DNA from: Bacteroidota bacterium
Lineage (GTDB): Bacteria; Bacteroidota; Bacteroidia; Cytophagales; Cyclobacteriaceae
Direction: 5' to 3'
DNA: 64,000 bases
Assembly: GCA_023417785.1 (NCBI GenBank)
Contig: JAEZEH010000124.1
Location: 1 to 64,000, forward strand
Made by a program: the position numbers and the translations under genes. Below are positions 45,401 through 53,545 of this stretch, piece by piece (position 1 is the first letter of the stretch; each line of letters starts with the position of its first letter). The notes below the pieces were generated by a model, which worked only from the letters and a program-made list of their open reading frames with translations, did no database searches and was not told where the DNA came from.

Positions 45401-47680
45401 TTTGAAGAATACCTGATCAGTTATGAATTCACGAATCAGGAGAACGCCACGCAACGAAAAACGAAAAAACTGATCGTATACAGGGCACCCGTTGCGAATA
45501 TCGATATGCAGCCGGGTTGTTCGGCCGATTCAATCACCTTTCTGGAAGATTCATTCAGACCGATGGGAGTGACGTCTTTCAGTTATCTCTGGAACTTTGG
45601 AGAAAACAACGCCACTAGTTATGTCACCGAACCCATCGGTCCGGAGGATAATTATCCCCCGAAATACAAATACTTGACACCCGGCTCGAAACAGGTGTCG
45701 TTTACGATCAGTACGAATACCGGATGCTCGCATACGGATCAGCATACGCTCCTCGTAGGTCAGCCACCTGAACTGGATTTCAGCTATACCAAAATTTGTA
45801 GTGAAGTGCAGGCTACTGAGTTTACAAGTCTGATTGAAGACAGTCCTTTGTATAGTATTGTCCATTATGAGTGGGACTTCAACGATAGCCACGGAACCGT
45901 CGACGGCGACGCGGGTACTACCATCCCGGGTGGAACCCACGGGGGCATGACCTCCGGCATCATTGATCATCCTGTTCACACATATGACGCCTCAGGTGAA
46001 TACGCAGTTCGTCTGTCGGTAACCACCGGTGAAGGTTGTGTAGCCAGTGTCGTTAAGAACATCTATATCCTGGAATATGGAACACCAGAGGCCACACGTG
46101 CCTACTTCGATGACTTCGAATCCGGTACGAACTGGCGGGCACCACAGTTTGAAACTACGAGCTGGATTTATGGGCTGCCCGAAGGCGATGTTATCAATTC
46201 TGCCGCGTCGGGAACAACGGCCTGGTGGACCGGAAGGAATACAAACCTTGCTGAAGACAACAGCTTCTACTACCGAAACGAAAACTCCGAAGTTCTTGGA
46301 CCATGTCTTGACCTGACCCAGGTGAAGCGGCCGATGATCTCACTTAAATACTGGTCCGACACACCATTGGGATACGATGGCGCCGTTCTGCAATACTCAG
46401 TTGACGGAGCTCAAAACTGGATCACGATAGGAAACGCCGAGGGGGAAGGTATCAACTGGTACAATACACGCAATATGGCTGCGAATCCTGGTGACCAGGA
46501 CAACCATGCTTGGTCAGACACTACGATGGGCTGGCGGACCGCGCGGTTCAGTCTGGACGGCATTTCCCAGGCAGAGCGCAATCTGGTAGTATTCCGCATT
46601 GCTTTCTCGAGTACTGAGAAAGGACGGGGCGATACGCGGCCAATGGAAGGTTTTGCTTTTGACGACGTGTATATTGGCGAGAAGACCCGGAATGTGTTGG
46701 TGGAGAGCTTCACGAATGCGCAGGACGGGGCTTCGGAGCCCGCACGTCAATGGTTCAACACCTTAGAATCGCTTCAGCTGGCCGAAAGGGACTCTTCAGA
46801 TTTCATAGTCCTTCAGTACCATATGGCAAACCCGGTTTTTGACCAGTTCAATGCGGACAATCCGGTCGATCCTTATGCACGTGCGCAATGGTATGGTGTC
46901 GCCAACCCTCCGGTCGCGATAATGGACGGTATTCAGGGGTCGTATTTCGCCGCAACTTTCAACGGGGCTTATGAACAGATTGATGCCATCGAACTGGATC
47001 GCAGATCTCTCGAAGATCCGTTGTTTGATATCGCCGTTATTCTTGATAACACTGCGAGCGGACCGTTAACCGGAATAGTTAACCTTACCTATGCCGGTGA
47101 AGCGGATTACGCCAACACTATCATGGTCCATGCTGCCCTCGTGGAGAACGGTTTCGGATCATTCAACAGGAATGTTTTACGGTCACTTATCTGGGGTCCT
47201 CAGGGCCGGCTATTCACTGGGCCATTCTCTGCCGGCCAGACGATTGATAATATTGCCATTGATTTCGACATGAACGCCGTTGTCTCCAACCCGGATAATC
47301 TTTCCCTTATTGTTTTCGTTCAGGACAAGTCCACCAAACGCATACTTCAGACAGTCGTAGTTAAGGCGCCGTCTAAGGAGTCGGTTATCGTAGGGGTACC
47401 GGAAGATCCTGGTGCCGGCGTACTTAAGGATCTCCAGGTATACCCCAATCCGGCTTCATCGGAGATCAACTTTGCGATGGATCGGAAGCTTGATCGTGAC
47501 TATGAGTGGCGGATCGTTGATCAGCGGGGCGTAACAGTGTTACATGGCGGCTTGAATCGCGATTTGAGTGATCCCCAATCCGTTGATATTTCCCGCCTGG
47601 CGAATGGTATTTACTTCCTCGTCATTCGTACGGGCGATCGCGCAGTGTACTATCGCAAAATCGCTGTAATGAACAGGTGA
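42461..47680 (+). CDS. Giant T9SS-secreted Ig/PKD adhesin with sorting domain
   Basis: 1739 residues. A long signal peptide ends near VVGYGQ. Residues about 270-610 hold three or more Ig-like repeats (QTICEGGAISLNV, LTYEWFRGATSL, GNYTVVVRGTC). PKD-like repeats follow (TFTWESENTAEITGG, YRVTPRFNSCDG). Around 1020-1190 are PKD domains (FSYLWNFGENN, YEWDFNDSHG). About 1200-1400 is a jelly-roll/MAM-like segment (DDFESGTNWR, FAFDDVYIG). About 1410-1640 resembles an Omp28/thioredoxin-like module whose CxxC is missing (VLVESFTNAQDGAS). The last 80 residues are a T9SS type A sorting domain (YPNPASSEINFAM, ISRLANGIYFLVIRTGDR). It should be exported by T9SS and displayed on or released from the surface. 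Last gene of the STAND operon. Confidence 0.9.
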   Translation: MKRTAPYSLALAYLQKLLIVFCFLGPVVGYGQVTITGGNGGTVLCADNEYETLTPIVINETAVGDFNVRLFTLDLLRLGLTNPAFQFEPNSGSVAFTGTGSISVVATMQVTTTLVEIQIVEGDNANAGGLNTITITGLKVRASSAVPGTNYIRRVASPQEFVINGLAVGANLAQVASYASPTVSAGSDELFCSTGAFNFSSQSVAASVSVGADVLWTHNGVGSLTNATTVTPTYTPGPSEFGKVQFTVTASNINGSCATVSDVMELDITEMPSIVTQPTPQTICEGGAISLNVAAAGAGLTYEWFRGATSLNAPSASANTLTITNANSTHAGNYTVVVRGTCDATGVTSAVAAVGVEEAPEVITHPANQTICQDGSTTMTVDAGSTFAPEYQWQVNRNDGSGYVDLTNDAQHADVTTATLTIQNTPFAANGYLYRARISSTGTCSGIALSNAAVLTVQEKPVIDVQPVDASLCSGESVTFSVQAHGEGLTYQWQKDGVDIGSATTNPLLTLIGVTVADAGSYTVTVSGTCAPAITSVNATLIVQELPVITNTHEQLSIQICSGEALTFVPQFSIPGTTFTWESENTAEITGGVTITGNDFTTQVPVNNTSTAGTITYRVTPRFNSCDGIPFNFVVVVKPLPTAFAADKTICSGEETNIALLPSPKNVPGTTFEWVATANNVAGALPGNGTSLNQILTTDATGGSVEYHVTPSANGCIGPDYTITVTVNPLPEVDAGPDFSNCEPSSFTLTGTIGGSATSATWTVGAGAAGVLSASSLSGNVVTATYTVAPADLNKTFSFYLTTNDPDVAGPCTSAADEVRVTLYELPEVALSELKPQYAENDPVQLLSGFPTKDGFGVFTGPGITAGTNEFNPGNATIGMNVITYTFTSSITGCVNSDSKNTIVNALTDIDFDIGANPRRAVNGDLLICENLDRQPINGYPHPSEGRVPTSFISEDGKLSFIVEGGEWFIQTNNLGGSAGFEEYLISYEFTNQENATQRKTKKLIVYRAPVANIDMQPGCSADSITFLEDSFRPMGVTSFSYLWNFGENNATSYVTEPIGPEDNYPPKYKYLTPGSKQVSFTISTNTGCSHTDQHTLLVGQPPELDFSYTKICSEVQATEFTSLIEDSPLYSIVHYEWDFNDSHGTVDGDAGTTIPGGTHGGMTSGIIDHPVHTYDASGEYAVRLSVTTGEGCVASVVKNIYILEYGTPEATRAYFDDFESGTNWRAPQFETTSWIYGLPEGDVINSAASGTTAWWTGRNTNLAEDNSFYYRNENSEVLGPCLDLTQVKRPMISLKYWSDTPLGYDGAVLQYSVDGAQNWITIGNAEGEGINWYNTRNMAANPGDQDNHAWSDTTMGWRTARFSLDGISQAERNLVVFRIAFSSTEKGRGDTRPMEGFAFDDVYIGEKTRNVLVESFTNAQDGASEPARQWFNTLESLQLAERDSSDFIVLQYHMANPVFDQFNADNPVDPYARAQWYGVANPPVAIMDGIQGSYFAATFNGAYEQIDAIELDRRSLEDPLFDIAVILDNTASGPLTGIVNLTYAGEADYANTIMVHAALVENGFGSFNRNVLRSLIWGPQGRLFTGPFSAGQTIDNIAIDFDMNAVVSNPDNLSLIVFVQDKSTKRILQTVVVKAPSKESVIVGVPEDPGAGVLKDLQVYPNPASSEINFAMDRKLDRDYEWRIVDQRGVTVLHGGLNRDLSDPQSVDISRLANGIYFLVIRTGDRAVYYRKIAVMNR

Positions 47681-47742
47681 GGGGACGTCACCGGGCACTG
47701 AATAGCAGGAAAGTGATTCTGATGAATGGAACCGTTGAATTC

Positions 47743-49674
47743 CTAACAGGGTTGTTCCGCCGAAACTTCTTTTGAAAGGTCCTGAAGAACCAGATTGCAT
47801 CTGGCCATGAAATCATTTACCACATCGGGGAGTTCGGCAAGGTTTGTTCCTGCCTTTCCGTTTTCTTCGATATAAAGGATTTTTGGTCTTAATGAATCCA
47901 GTCCCATCAGGGTGAAGGACGGTTTTATCTGGTGAGCCAGTCTTGATAAGCGGTCCCACCGCGTGTTTTGCACAGCTATCTGCATCTCCTCCAGTGTTCC
48001 AGGAAGCGTTTGCAGGAAAGTTGTAATCATTTCATGAATGAACTCCCTGTTGTTGCCGGATACACTGCGCAGATAATCGAGATTATACCTGGTGTTCCCT
48101 GGCTTGATTACCTTCGGTGCCGGAATTTTCAGTGAAGGCCGAATTTTTAATTCTTTGAATAGCTTGTGGTAAAGGTCCTCCGGCGTAAAAGGTTTGGGGA
48201 GATAGTCGTTCATCCCAACAGCAAGACACTTCTCGACGTCGCTTTGTGTGGCATTTGCGGTAAGAGCAATGATAGGAACCTTAGCGCATTGCTGCATTGA
48301 ACGCATGGCCATAGTTGCTTCATATCCGTCCATTACCGGCATTTGCACATCCATTAAAACAACGTCATAAAAGTTGTTCTTTATCTTCTCTATCGCCACC
48401 AGTCCGTTTTCGGCTACGTCAATTGAACATTGCCAATTCTTAAGTATACTTTTAGCATAAAGGCGGTTTATATCATTGTCCTCTACGAGAAGCACTCGAA
48501 GTTGCGAAACATTGATATTTGTTAAAGTCTTCGGAGGTTTAGGAGGCTTTACGTAAGCTTTCACCTTTCCGACTTCATAAGGGATCATTACGCTGAACGT
48601 GGATCCGGTATGCTCCTGACTAACTACATGTATTTTTCCTTTCTGTAATTCGACCAGTTGCTTCACGATGGTTAGACCCAGTCCTGTTCCACCATAGCGA
48701 CGGGTCACACTGGCGTCGGCTTGGCTAAAACTTTCGAAAATAGTATGAAGCTTTTCCTCCGGGATACCAACGCCTGTATCGGTTACTTCAATTTTAACCC
48801 AGGTTGTTCCGCGGAGTTTACGCGCCTCGGAACAATTGATGTTAATTGATCCGTTGTGCGTGAACTTGACCGCGTTGCTGATGAGGTTGATCAGCACCTG
48901 ATTGAGGCGGACAGGATCGCCGATTAGGATTTTGTTTAACTTTTCCTCGATTGTGTACCCAAGCGTGAGCTTCTTCTCTTTCGCCTGATATGTAAACGTA
49001 TTAATAAGTGAGGGCAGGAGATCCTTAAGGTTGAAAGCGATCTTTTCAAATTTCAGTTTTCCTGACTCAATGGCGGCGAGGTCCAGAATATCGGTGATAA
49101 TCACCTTCAGGTTCTCCGCGGAGTGACGGATAGCGTTCAGATACGTCTCGCGTTCCTCAGGGCTCGGATTCTGTCCAAGCAGGTTGGCCATCCCGGCGAT
49201 ACCGTTGATAGGAGTGCGGATTTCGTGGCTGACGTTGGCAAGGAACTGTTCCTTGGCTTTCTGAAGCCGAAGTAATTCGGCCTCGTCACGTTTTCGTTGT
49301 GTGATATCGCGGCAATCCAGGATAAAGCCATCGATACCTTCCTTGTGTTTAAGGTTGATGGCATTAAACTCCAGAAACCGGAAGCTTTTGTCTTTGCAAC
49401 GGAATTGGAATTCTACCTTTTCGGTATACGCCCTTTTCCGGCTTTGCTTGAATTTGTTTTTGAGGCTGGAAACCATGGAGGGAAGCAGATAGTCGAAGAT
49501 ATTCCTTCCAATCAGGCTTTTGGAGCGATAGCCTAAGGTTTCAAAGGTGGATGAATTGTGGTACCAGATTACACCGGCATAGTCAACTATGAAGATTATG
49601 TCCGATCCATCTTCAACAACTGTTTCATAGAAAGATCCCTTCTTAACGTATTGCTGAAGCTTCATCTGACTCAA
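47743..49674 (-). CDS. PAS-containing hybrid histidine kinase with receiver and HPt domains
   Basis: 643 residues and no membrane segment, so cytoplasmic. The PAS domain covers about 15-130 (GSDIIFIVDYAGVIWYHN). The HisKA phosphoacceptor is His150 in ANVSHEIRTP, followed by the HATPase with N box LINLISNAVKFT, G1 DTGVGIP and G2 GGTGLGL. The receiver domain (about 393-510) has Asp442 in VVLMDVQMPVMDG, and the C-terminal HPt has His581 in LSRLAHQIKPSFTLMG. The complete His-Asp-His chain suits it to pass phosphate to the receiver of the adjacent sigma-54 activator. The start overlaps that gene's stop by ATGA. Signal unknown; PAS may sense redox, light or a ligand. Confidence 0.95.
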   Translation of the reverse strand: MSQMKLQQYVKKGSFYETVVEDGSDIIFIVDYAGVIWYHNSSTFETLGYRSKSLIGRNIFDYLLPSMVSSLKNKFKQSRKRAYTEKVEFQFRCKDKSFRFLEFNAINLKHKEGIDGFILDCRDITQRKRDEAELLRLQKAKEQFLANVSHEIRTPINGIAGMANLLGQNPSPEERETYLNAIRHSAENLKVIITDILDLAAIESGKLKFEKIAFNLKDLLPSLINTFTYQAKEKKLTLGYTIEEKLNKILIGDPVRLNQVLINLISNAVKFTHNGSININCSEARKLRGTTWVKIEVTDTGVGIPEEKLHTIFESFSQADASVTRRYGGTGLGLTIVKQLVELQKGKIHVVSQEHTGSTFSVMIPYEVGKVKAYVKPPKPPKTLTNINVSQLRVLLVEDNDINRLYAKSILKNWQCSIDVAENGLVAIEKIKNNFYDVVLMDVQMPVMDGYEATMAMRSMQQCAKVPIIALTANATQSDVEKCLAVGMNDYLPKPFTPEDLYHKLFKELKIRPSLKIPAPKVIKPGNTRYNLDYLRSVSGNNREFIHEMITTFLQTLPGTLEEMQIAVQNTRWDRLSRLAHQIKPSFTLMGLDSLRPKILYIEENGKAGTNLAELPDVVNDFMARCNLVLQDLSKEVSAEQPC

Positions 49675-51032
49675 ATACCCATTTCTTCCATCTCTTTAAG
49701 GTAACGGTAAAGTGACGATTTTCCAATGTCGAGCTTCCTGGCAACCTCCAAAACGTTGTTGTCGTACTTGTTGAGGTAGTGCCTAATGATGCGATACATG
49801 AATTCCTGCATGGTCATTTCCTGATAAAGGAACGATTCCATACGTGTGGTACTGTTGAAGCTGATATCCTGCGGGCGTATTTCCTGCTCCTCAGCCATCA
49901 CTGCGGCCAGTTCAATTATGGATTTTAGCTCACGAATATTACCCGGGAAAGGATATTGCAACAATTTTTGCTGTGCCTCCGGGCTGATTTTGAATTTGCG
50001 CATACCATTCTCGTTGGCAAACTGATCGAGAAAGTTTTTGGCTATCAGTATCACATCGTTCCCGCGTTCCCGCAGGGGCGGAAGGTGGATCGGCAATCCT
50101 AGAAGACGGTAGTACAGATCTTCGCGAAATCTTCCTCCCTTGACTTCTTCAGCGAGGTCTTTGTGCGTTGCTGCAAGGATCCTCACATCGAGTTTGATAA
50201 CCTGATTGCCGCCAATTCGGGTGACTTCACGTTCCTGCAGAACTCTGAGTAGTTTGGCCTGGAGATTCGGATCCATTTCACCAATCTCATCCAGAAATAT
50301 AGTTCCGCCTTCGGCTTCCTCGAATTTTCCTATTCGCCGGGTCATCGCGCCTGTGAATGACCCCTTCTCATGCCCGAAAAGCTCGCTTTCGATCAGATCG
50401 CGCGGTATGGCGGCAATATTTACTGCTACAAAAGGTTTGCCTTTGCGTTTTGAGTTATAGTGAATGGCTTTTGCAACAAGCTCCTTTCCGGTGCCGGTTT
50501 CTCCGGTAATGCTAACAGAAATATTGGTTTGTACCGCTTTCTCCATCATTCCGAAGATGCGTTTGATCGCGGGACTGGTGCCGATGATGCTTTTCTCGAA
50601 TTCGTATTTCTCGGAAATCTCTTTTTTCAGGTGGTCGATTTCCTTGATCAGCGAGGTCTTGTTCCGGGCGTTGTGAATAGAATTCAGCAGGCGATCCTTG
50701 GTTTCTTGGTCTTTGGAGATGTAATCATAAGCTCCAAGTTTCAGCAGATCAACGGCCGTATGTATCTTCTCCTGCGCCGAGACGATGATTACGTTGATAT
50801 TCGGATCGTGACTCCGGATTTGAGCGAGGACCTTCTCGCCCGCCATATCAGGCAGGGAGTAGTCGAGCGTAACCACCACCGGATTTTTGTATAGGTTCGA
50901 AAGACAATCCTTACCTGAAGTAAAAAACTCGAGATCGTAGTCGGGATTTAGTTCAAGCACGTAGCGAAGAAACTTGGAGTAGGCAGGGTCATCTTCAACT
51001 ACAAAGATTTTAACCGGGTCTTTATCGTACAT
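49671..51032 (-). CDS. NtrC-type sigma-54-dependent response regulator
   Basis: 453 residues. The receiver domain has phosphoacceptor Asp57 in VVTLDYSLPD and Lys near 107 (YISKD). The AAA+ domain has Walker A GETGTGKE (177-184), Walker B GGTIFLDEI and an arginine region FREDLYYRL. The sigma-54 contact loop reads GSFTGA (224-229), a known variant of GAFTGA. The C-terminal Fis-type helix-turn-helix is NNVLEVARKLDIGKSSLYRY. It should activate RpoN promoters when phosphorylated, probably by the coupled hybrid kinase. Target genes are not identifiable here; no -24/-12 site was recognised in this window. Confidence 0.95.
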   Translation of the reverse strand: MYDKDPVKIFVVEDDPAYSKFLRYVLELNPDYDLEFFTSGKDCLSNLYKNPVVVTLDYSLPDMAGEKVLAQIRSHDPNINVIIVSAQEKIHTAVDLLKLGAYDYISKDQETKDRLLNSIHNARNKTSLIKEIDHLKKEISEKYEFEKSIIGTSPAIKRIFGMMEKAVQTNISVSITGETGTGKELVAKAIHYNSKRKGKPFVAVNIAAIPRDLIESELFGHEKGSFTGAMTRRIGKFEEAEGGTIFLDEIGEMDPNLQAKLLRVLQEREVTRIGGNQVIKLDVRILAATHKDLAEEVKGGRFREDLYYRLLGLPIHLPPLRERGNDVILIAKNFLDQFANENGMRKFKISPEAQQKLLQYPFPGNIRELKSIIELAAVMAEEQEIRPQDISFNSTTRMESFLYQEMTMQEFMYRIIRHYLNKYDNNVLEVARKLDIGKSSLYRYLKEMEEMGI

Positions 51033-51058
51033 GGTCGTGTAATTGCAAAAAGTAAATA

Positions 51059-51066
51059 TACATTTG
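51059..51066 (+). promoter_or_regulatory. Candidate -7 element for TerB-like gene
   Basis: TACATTTG matches TAnnTTTG exactly, 46 bases before the proposed TTG start at 51113. No -33 box at the normal distance. Confidence 0.4.
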
Positions 51067-51112
51067 ATTTAGTTCATGGGAAATTATTATATATCCTCAA
51101 TATTTTCCCAAC

Positions 51113-51583
51113 TTGTTGACGTTAAACAGAACGAGTTTGCGACTGCCCGAGCCAAATACACCGGATTATGAATTGATTCTGAAGGCACCCATACTGGTGT
51201 GTATTCTCATAGCCGGGGCCGACGGTTCGATAGACCAGAAAGAAGTTCGCGAGGCGATTCAAATGGCCCAAAACAAGCAATGGGTCAAATCAAATCTCCA
51301 GTCTTTTTTCGAGGAATTCGCAGAAGATTTTGAAGACAAGCTTAAAGTTCTTTTGCAGGCGTACCCCTTCGATGCGAAGTCCCGAAATGATATGATCCAG
51401 GCAGAACTGACGAGTCTCAATGACATCTTTTCCAGGGCCGATCCAGACTTTGCCCGGTCGTATTACGAAATGCTCAAGGCTCTTGCTCAACGCATAGCTT
51501 CGTCGTCAGGAAGTATATGGGGAAAAATTACATCGGAAGAGGCAAGGCTGCTGGAACTGCCCATGATCCGGAAGCCTGAATGA
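51113..51583 (+). CDS. Hypothetical protein, possibly TerB-like helical domain
   Basis: 156 residues, all-helical by appearance. AGADGSIDQKEVREAIQMA resembles the DGxIxxxE acidic motif of TerB-like proteins, but the second TerB signature is not clear. No ATG occurs in frame between the upstream stop (51065) and the body; TTG 51113 or TTG 51116 is the probable start. Soluble, cytoplasmic. Divergent from the sigma-54 regulator gene. Function unknown. Confidence 0.65.
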   Translation: MLTLNRTSLRLPEPNTPDYELILKAPILVCILIAGADGSIDQKEVREAIQMAQNKQWVKSNLQSFFEEFAEDFEDKLKVLLQAYPFDAKSRNDMIQAELTSLNDIFSRADPDFARSYYEMLKALAQRIASSSGSIWGKITSEEARLLELPMIRKPE

Positions 51584-51623
51584 GTTTTTCTGAAATAGTT
51601 GTTTTTCCTATGCCGGCATTTTT

Positions 51624-51631
51624 CATCTTTG
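51624..51631 (+). promoter_or_regulatory. Candidate -7 element for rhomboid-holA
   Basis: CATCTTTG followed by CA, 24 bases before the rhomboid ATG. It resembles the CATATTTGCA and GATATTTGCA boxes before thrS and infC. Confidence 0.35.
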
Positions 51632-51655
51632 CAGACGCGAAATACCTTCTGAAAT

Positions 51656-52219
51656 ATGCCCTCTCGTTCCATTATTGGTAGCGCCGTTGTTCCTTTCAGG
51701 TTCGTTTTTATTATGTGGGCCGTGTTCTTCGTCGACCAGTTGATGCCCTACATCGCGCTGAATGCTTTTGGGATCATTCCAAGAACGCTGTTCGGAATTA
51801 TCGGCATTTTCACGGGGCCGATGTTGCATGGTACGCTTGCTCATCTCATATCGAACACTATCCCGTTACTGTTTCTGGGTGCTGTCTTGTTTTACTTTTA
51901 CTACCGCATAGCGCAAGCGGTTTTTTTACGAGCTTACTTCTGGACCAATTTTCTGGTGTGGTTGTTTGCGCGGGAAGCCAACCATATCGGGGCATCCGGA
52001 CTCGTGTATGGCCTCGCTTTCTTTCTGATATTTTTTGGAATCTTTAGAAGAGACTTTCTTTCGATTTTTATTTCCATAATCGTAATGTTGCTATACGGTG
52101 GGGTGTTTTACGGGATCCTTCCAAGCGATCCGCGAGTGTCGTGGGAATCGCATCTTGGAGGGGCACTGGTCGGGGTGTCTACCGCCGTTACGTATAGTAA
52201 ACACAAAAAAGTGAACTGA
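51656..52219 (+). CDS. Rhomboid family intramembrane serine protease
   Basis: 187 residues with about six transmembrane helices. The catalytic dyad is visible: Ser in HIGASGLVYG (GxSG, about 118) and His in SWESHLGGALVG (about 167). The conserved HxxxN of helix 2 is MLHGTLAHLISN (His/Asn about 58-66). It probably cleaves membrane-anchored substrates within the bilayer. The stop codon shares one base with the holA start. Confidence 0.95.
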   Translation: MPSRSIIGSAVVPFRFVFIMWAVFFVDQLMPYIALNAFGIIPRTLFGIIGIFTGPMLHGTLAHLISNTIPLLFLGAVLFYFYYRIAQAVFLRAYFWTNFLVWLFAREANHIGASGLVYGLAFFLIFFGIFRRDFLSIFISIIVMLLYGGVFYGILPSDPRVSWESHLGGALVGVSTAVTYSKHKKVN

Positions 52220-53241
52220 TGGATGCAAAAGTGAAAAAGGTACTTGCTGACCTGAAGACGCGGAAGTATGCTCCGGTGTATTTCCTTCAGGGCGAAGAAA
52301 CGTTTTATATCGACCGTATTTCTGATTATATCGAGAACAACGTCTTGTCGGAAGCCGAAAAGGGCTTCAATCAGGTGGTCGTGTATGGCAAAGACGTTAA
52401 TATGGCTTCGGTGCTTACCCATGCCCGACGTTTTCCGATGATGGCAGAGCGCCAGGTTGTTATTGTGAAAGAAGCTCAGGATATCCAGGATATTGGCAAA
52501 GAAACCGGAAGTAAACTTCTCTTAGACTATCTGGCGCGCCCGGTACCCAGCACGTTGCTCGTATTCTGTCACAAAAACAAGGCCTTGGACAAACGGAGGG
52601 AACTGGGGAAAAAGATCGACCAATTGACCCTGTGTATTTCCACCAAAAAACTTTATGACAACCAACTTCCTGAGTTCGTTCAGGAATATGCATCCGATAA
52701 AAAGTTATCGATTGAGGAGCGGGGTGTGATTGCCCTTTGTGAATTCGTGGGAAATGATCTCCACCGTCTCGCGAATGAAATCGACAAGCTGGCCATTAAC
52801 CTCGCTCCGGGAGAGAGTATCACGGCCGAGAAAGTAATGAATCAGGTAGGCGTGAGCAAGGAGTATAACATCTTTGAACTTCAGAAGGCAATAATTCAAA
52901 AAGACACGCTACTCGCCAACAAGATTGTCAACTACTTCGAAAGCAATACCCGGAAGAATCCAATCATTCCAGTCGTTGCGTTTTTGTTTTCCTTTTTCAG
53001 TAAACTGTTAGTCGCTTCACAAGCTAAAGATAAAAGTGAGAAGGGGCTGGTTAGTGAGTTGAAAATCAGTCCGTATGCAGTACGTGATTATAGCTTTGCT
53101 TTACGCCAATATCCTGTGCCGCGTATCGTTGCAAACATCGGTCACCTGAAAGAGGCCGACCTTAAGCTCAAGGGCGTTAACACCGGCTCTTCTTCCGACG
53201 GCCAGATTATTCGTGAACTGGTGTGGCGACTGATGAACTGA
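52219..53241 (+). CDS. holA: DNA polymerase III subunit delta
   Basis: Clamp-loader wrench subunit that opens the beta sliding clamp. Typical segments are YAPVYFLQGEETFYIDRISDYI, RRFPMMAERQVVIVKEAQDI, LVFCHKNKALDKRR, CEFVGNDLHRLANEIDKL and IRELVWRLMN at the end. 340 residues, full length, no canonical Walker A as expected for delta. One-base overlap with the rhomboid gene. Confidence 0.95.
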   Translation: MDAKVKKVLADLKTRKYAPVYFLQGEETFYIDRISDYIENNVLSEAEKGFNQVVVYGKDVNMASVLTHARRFPMMAERQVVIVKEAQDIQDIGKETGSKLLLDYLARPVPSTLLVFCHKNKALDKRRELGKKIDQLTLCISTKKLYDNQLPEFVQEYASDKKLSIEERGVIALCEFVGNDLHRLANEIDKLAINLAPGESITAEKVMNQVGVSKEYNIFELQKAIIQKDTLLANKIVNYFESNTRKNPIIPVVAFLFSFFSKLLVASQAKDKSEKGLVSELKISPYAVRDYSFALRQYPVPRIVANIGHLKEADLKLKGVNTGSSSDGQIIRELVWRLMN

Positions 53242-53545
53242 ATCTAATACAGTAATTCGCGTTTAGCTTGCAGAAACAGTTTTTTACCCGCTATCTTTAA
53301 GTCCATGCTTTACACCTCATGGATTCACTCCGGTGAAGGAATCTTTAATCGATGAAAAGAGACAAGTTCCTTCTGAATCTGCGAGCCACGCCTGCGGGCA
53401 TGGAACTGCCTCTTTCCCCATCCACTTTTTGTTGCGACCCGGGTGATGACAATGGTATGCTTTATGCTCATTCAATGTTTTTTGGCTGTCGGTTGGCAAT
53501 AAAATTTTTGCCTGACTGTTTTAACTCAAACACTATTTATACTAA
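53242..53545. other. Intergenic region with promoter for the TPR-to-TonB cluster
   Basis: 304 bases. No RNA gene seen. TTTG (53481-53484), 18 bases, then AATTTTTG (53503-53510) gives a plausible promoter with AA for TA, 36 bases before the TPR gene. GGCAA/TTGCC (53495-53499 with 53508-53512) forms a small hairpin overlapping it. A 65-codon frame at 53352 has no family features and is not called. Confidence 0.45.
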
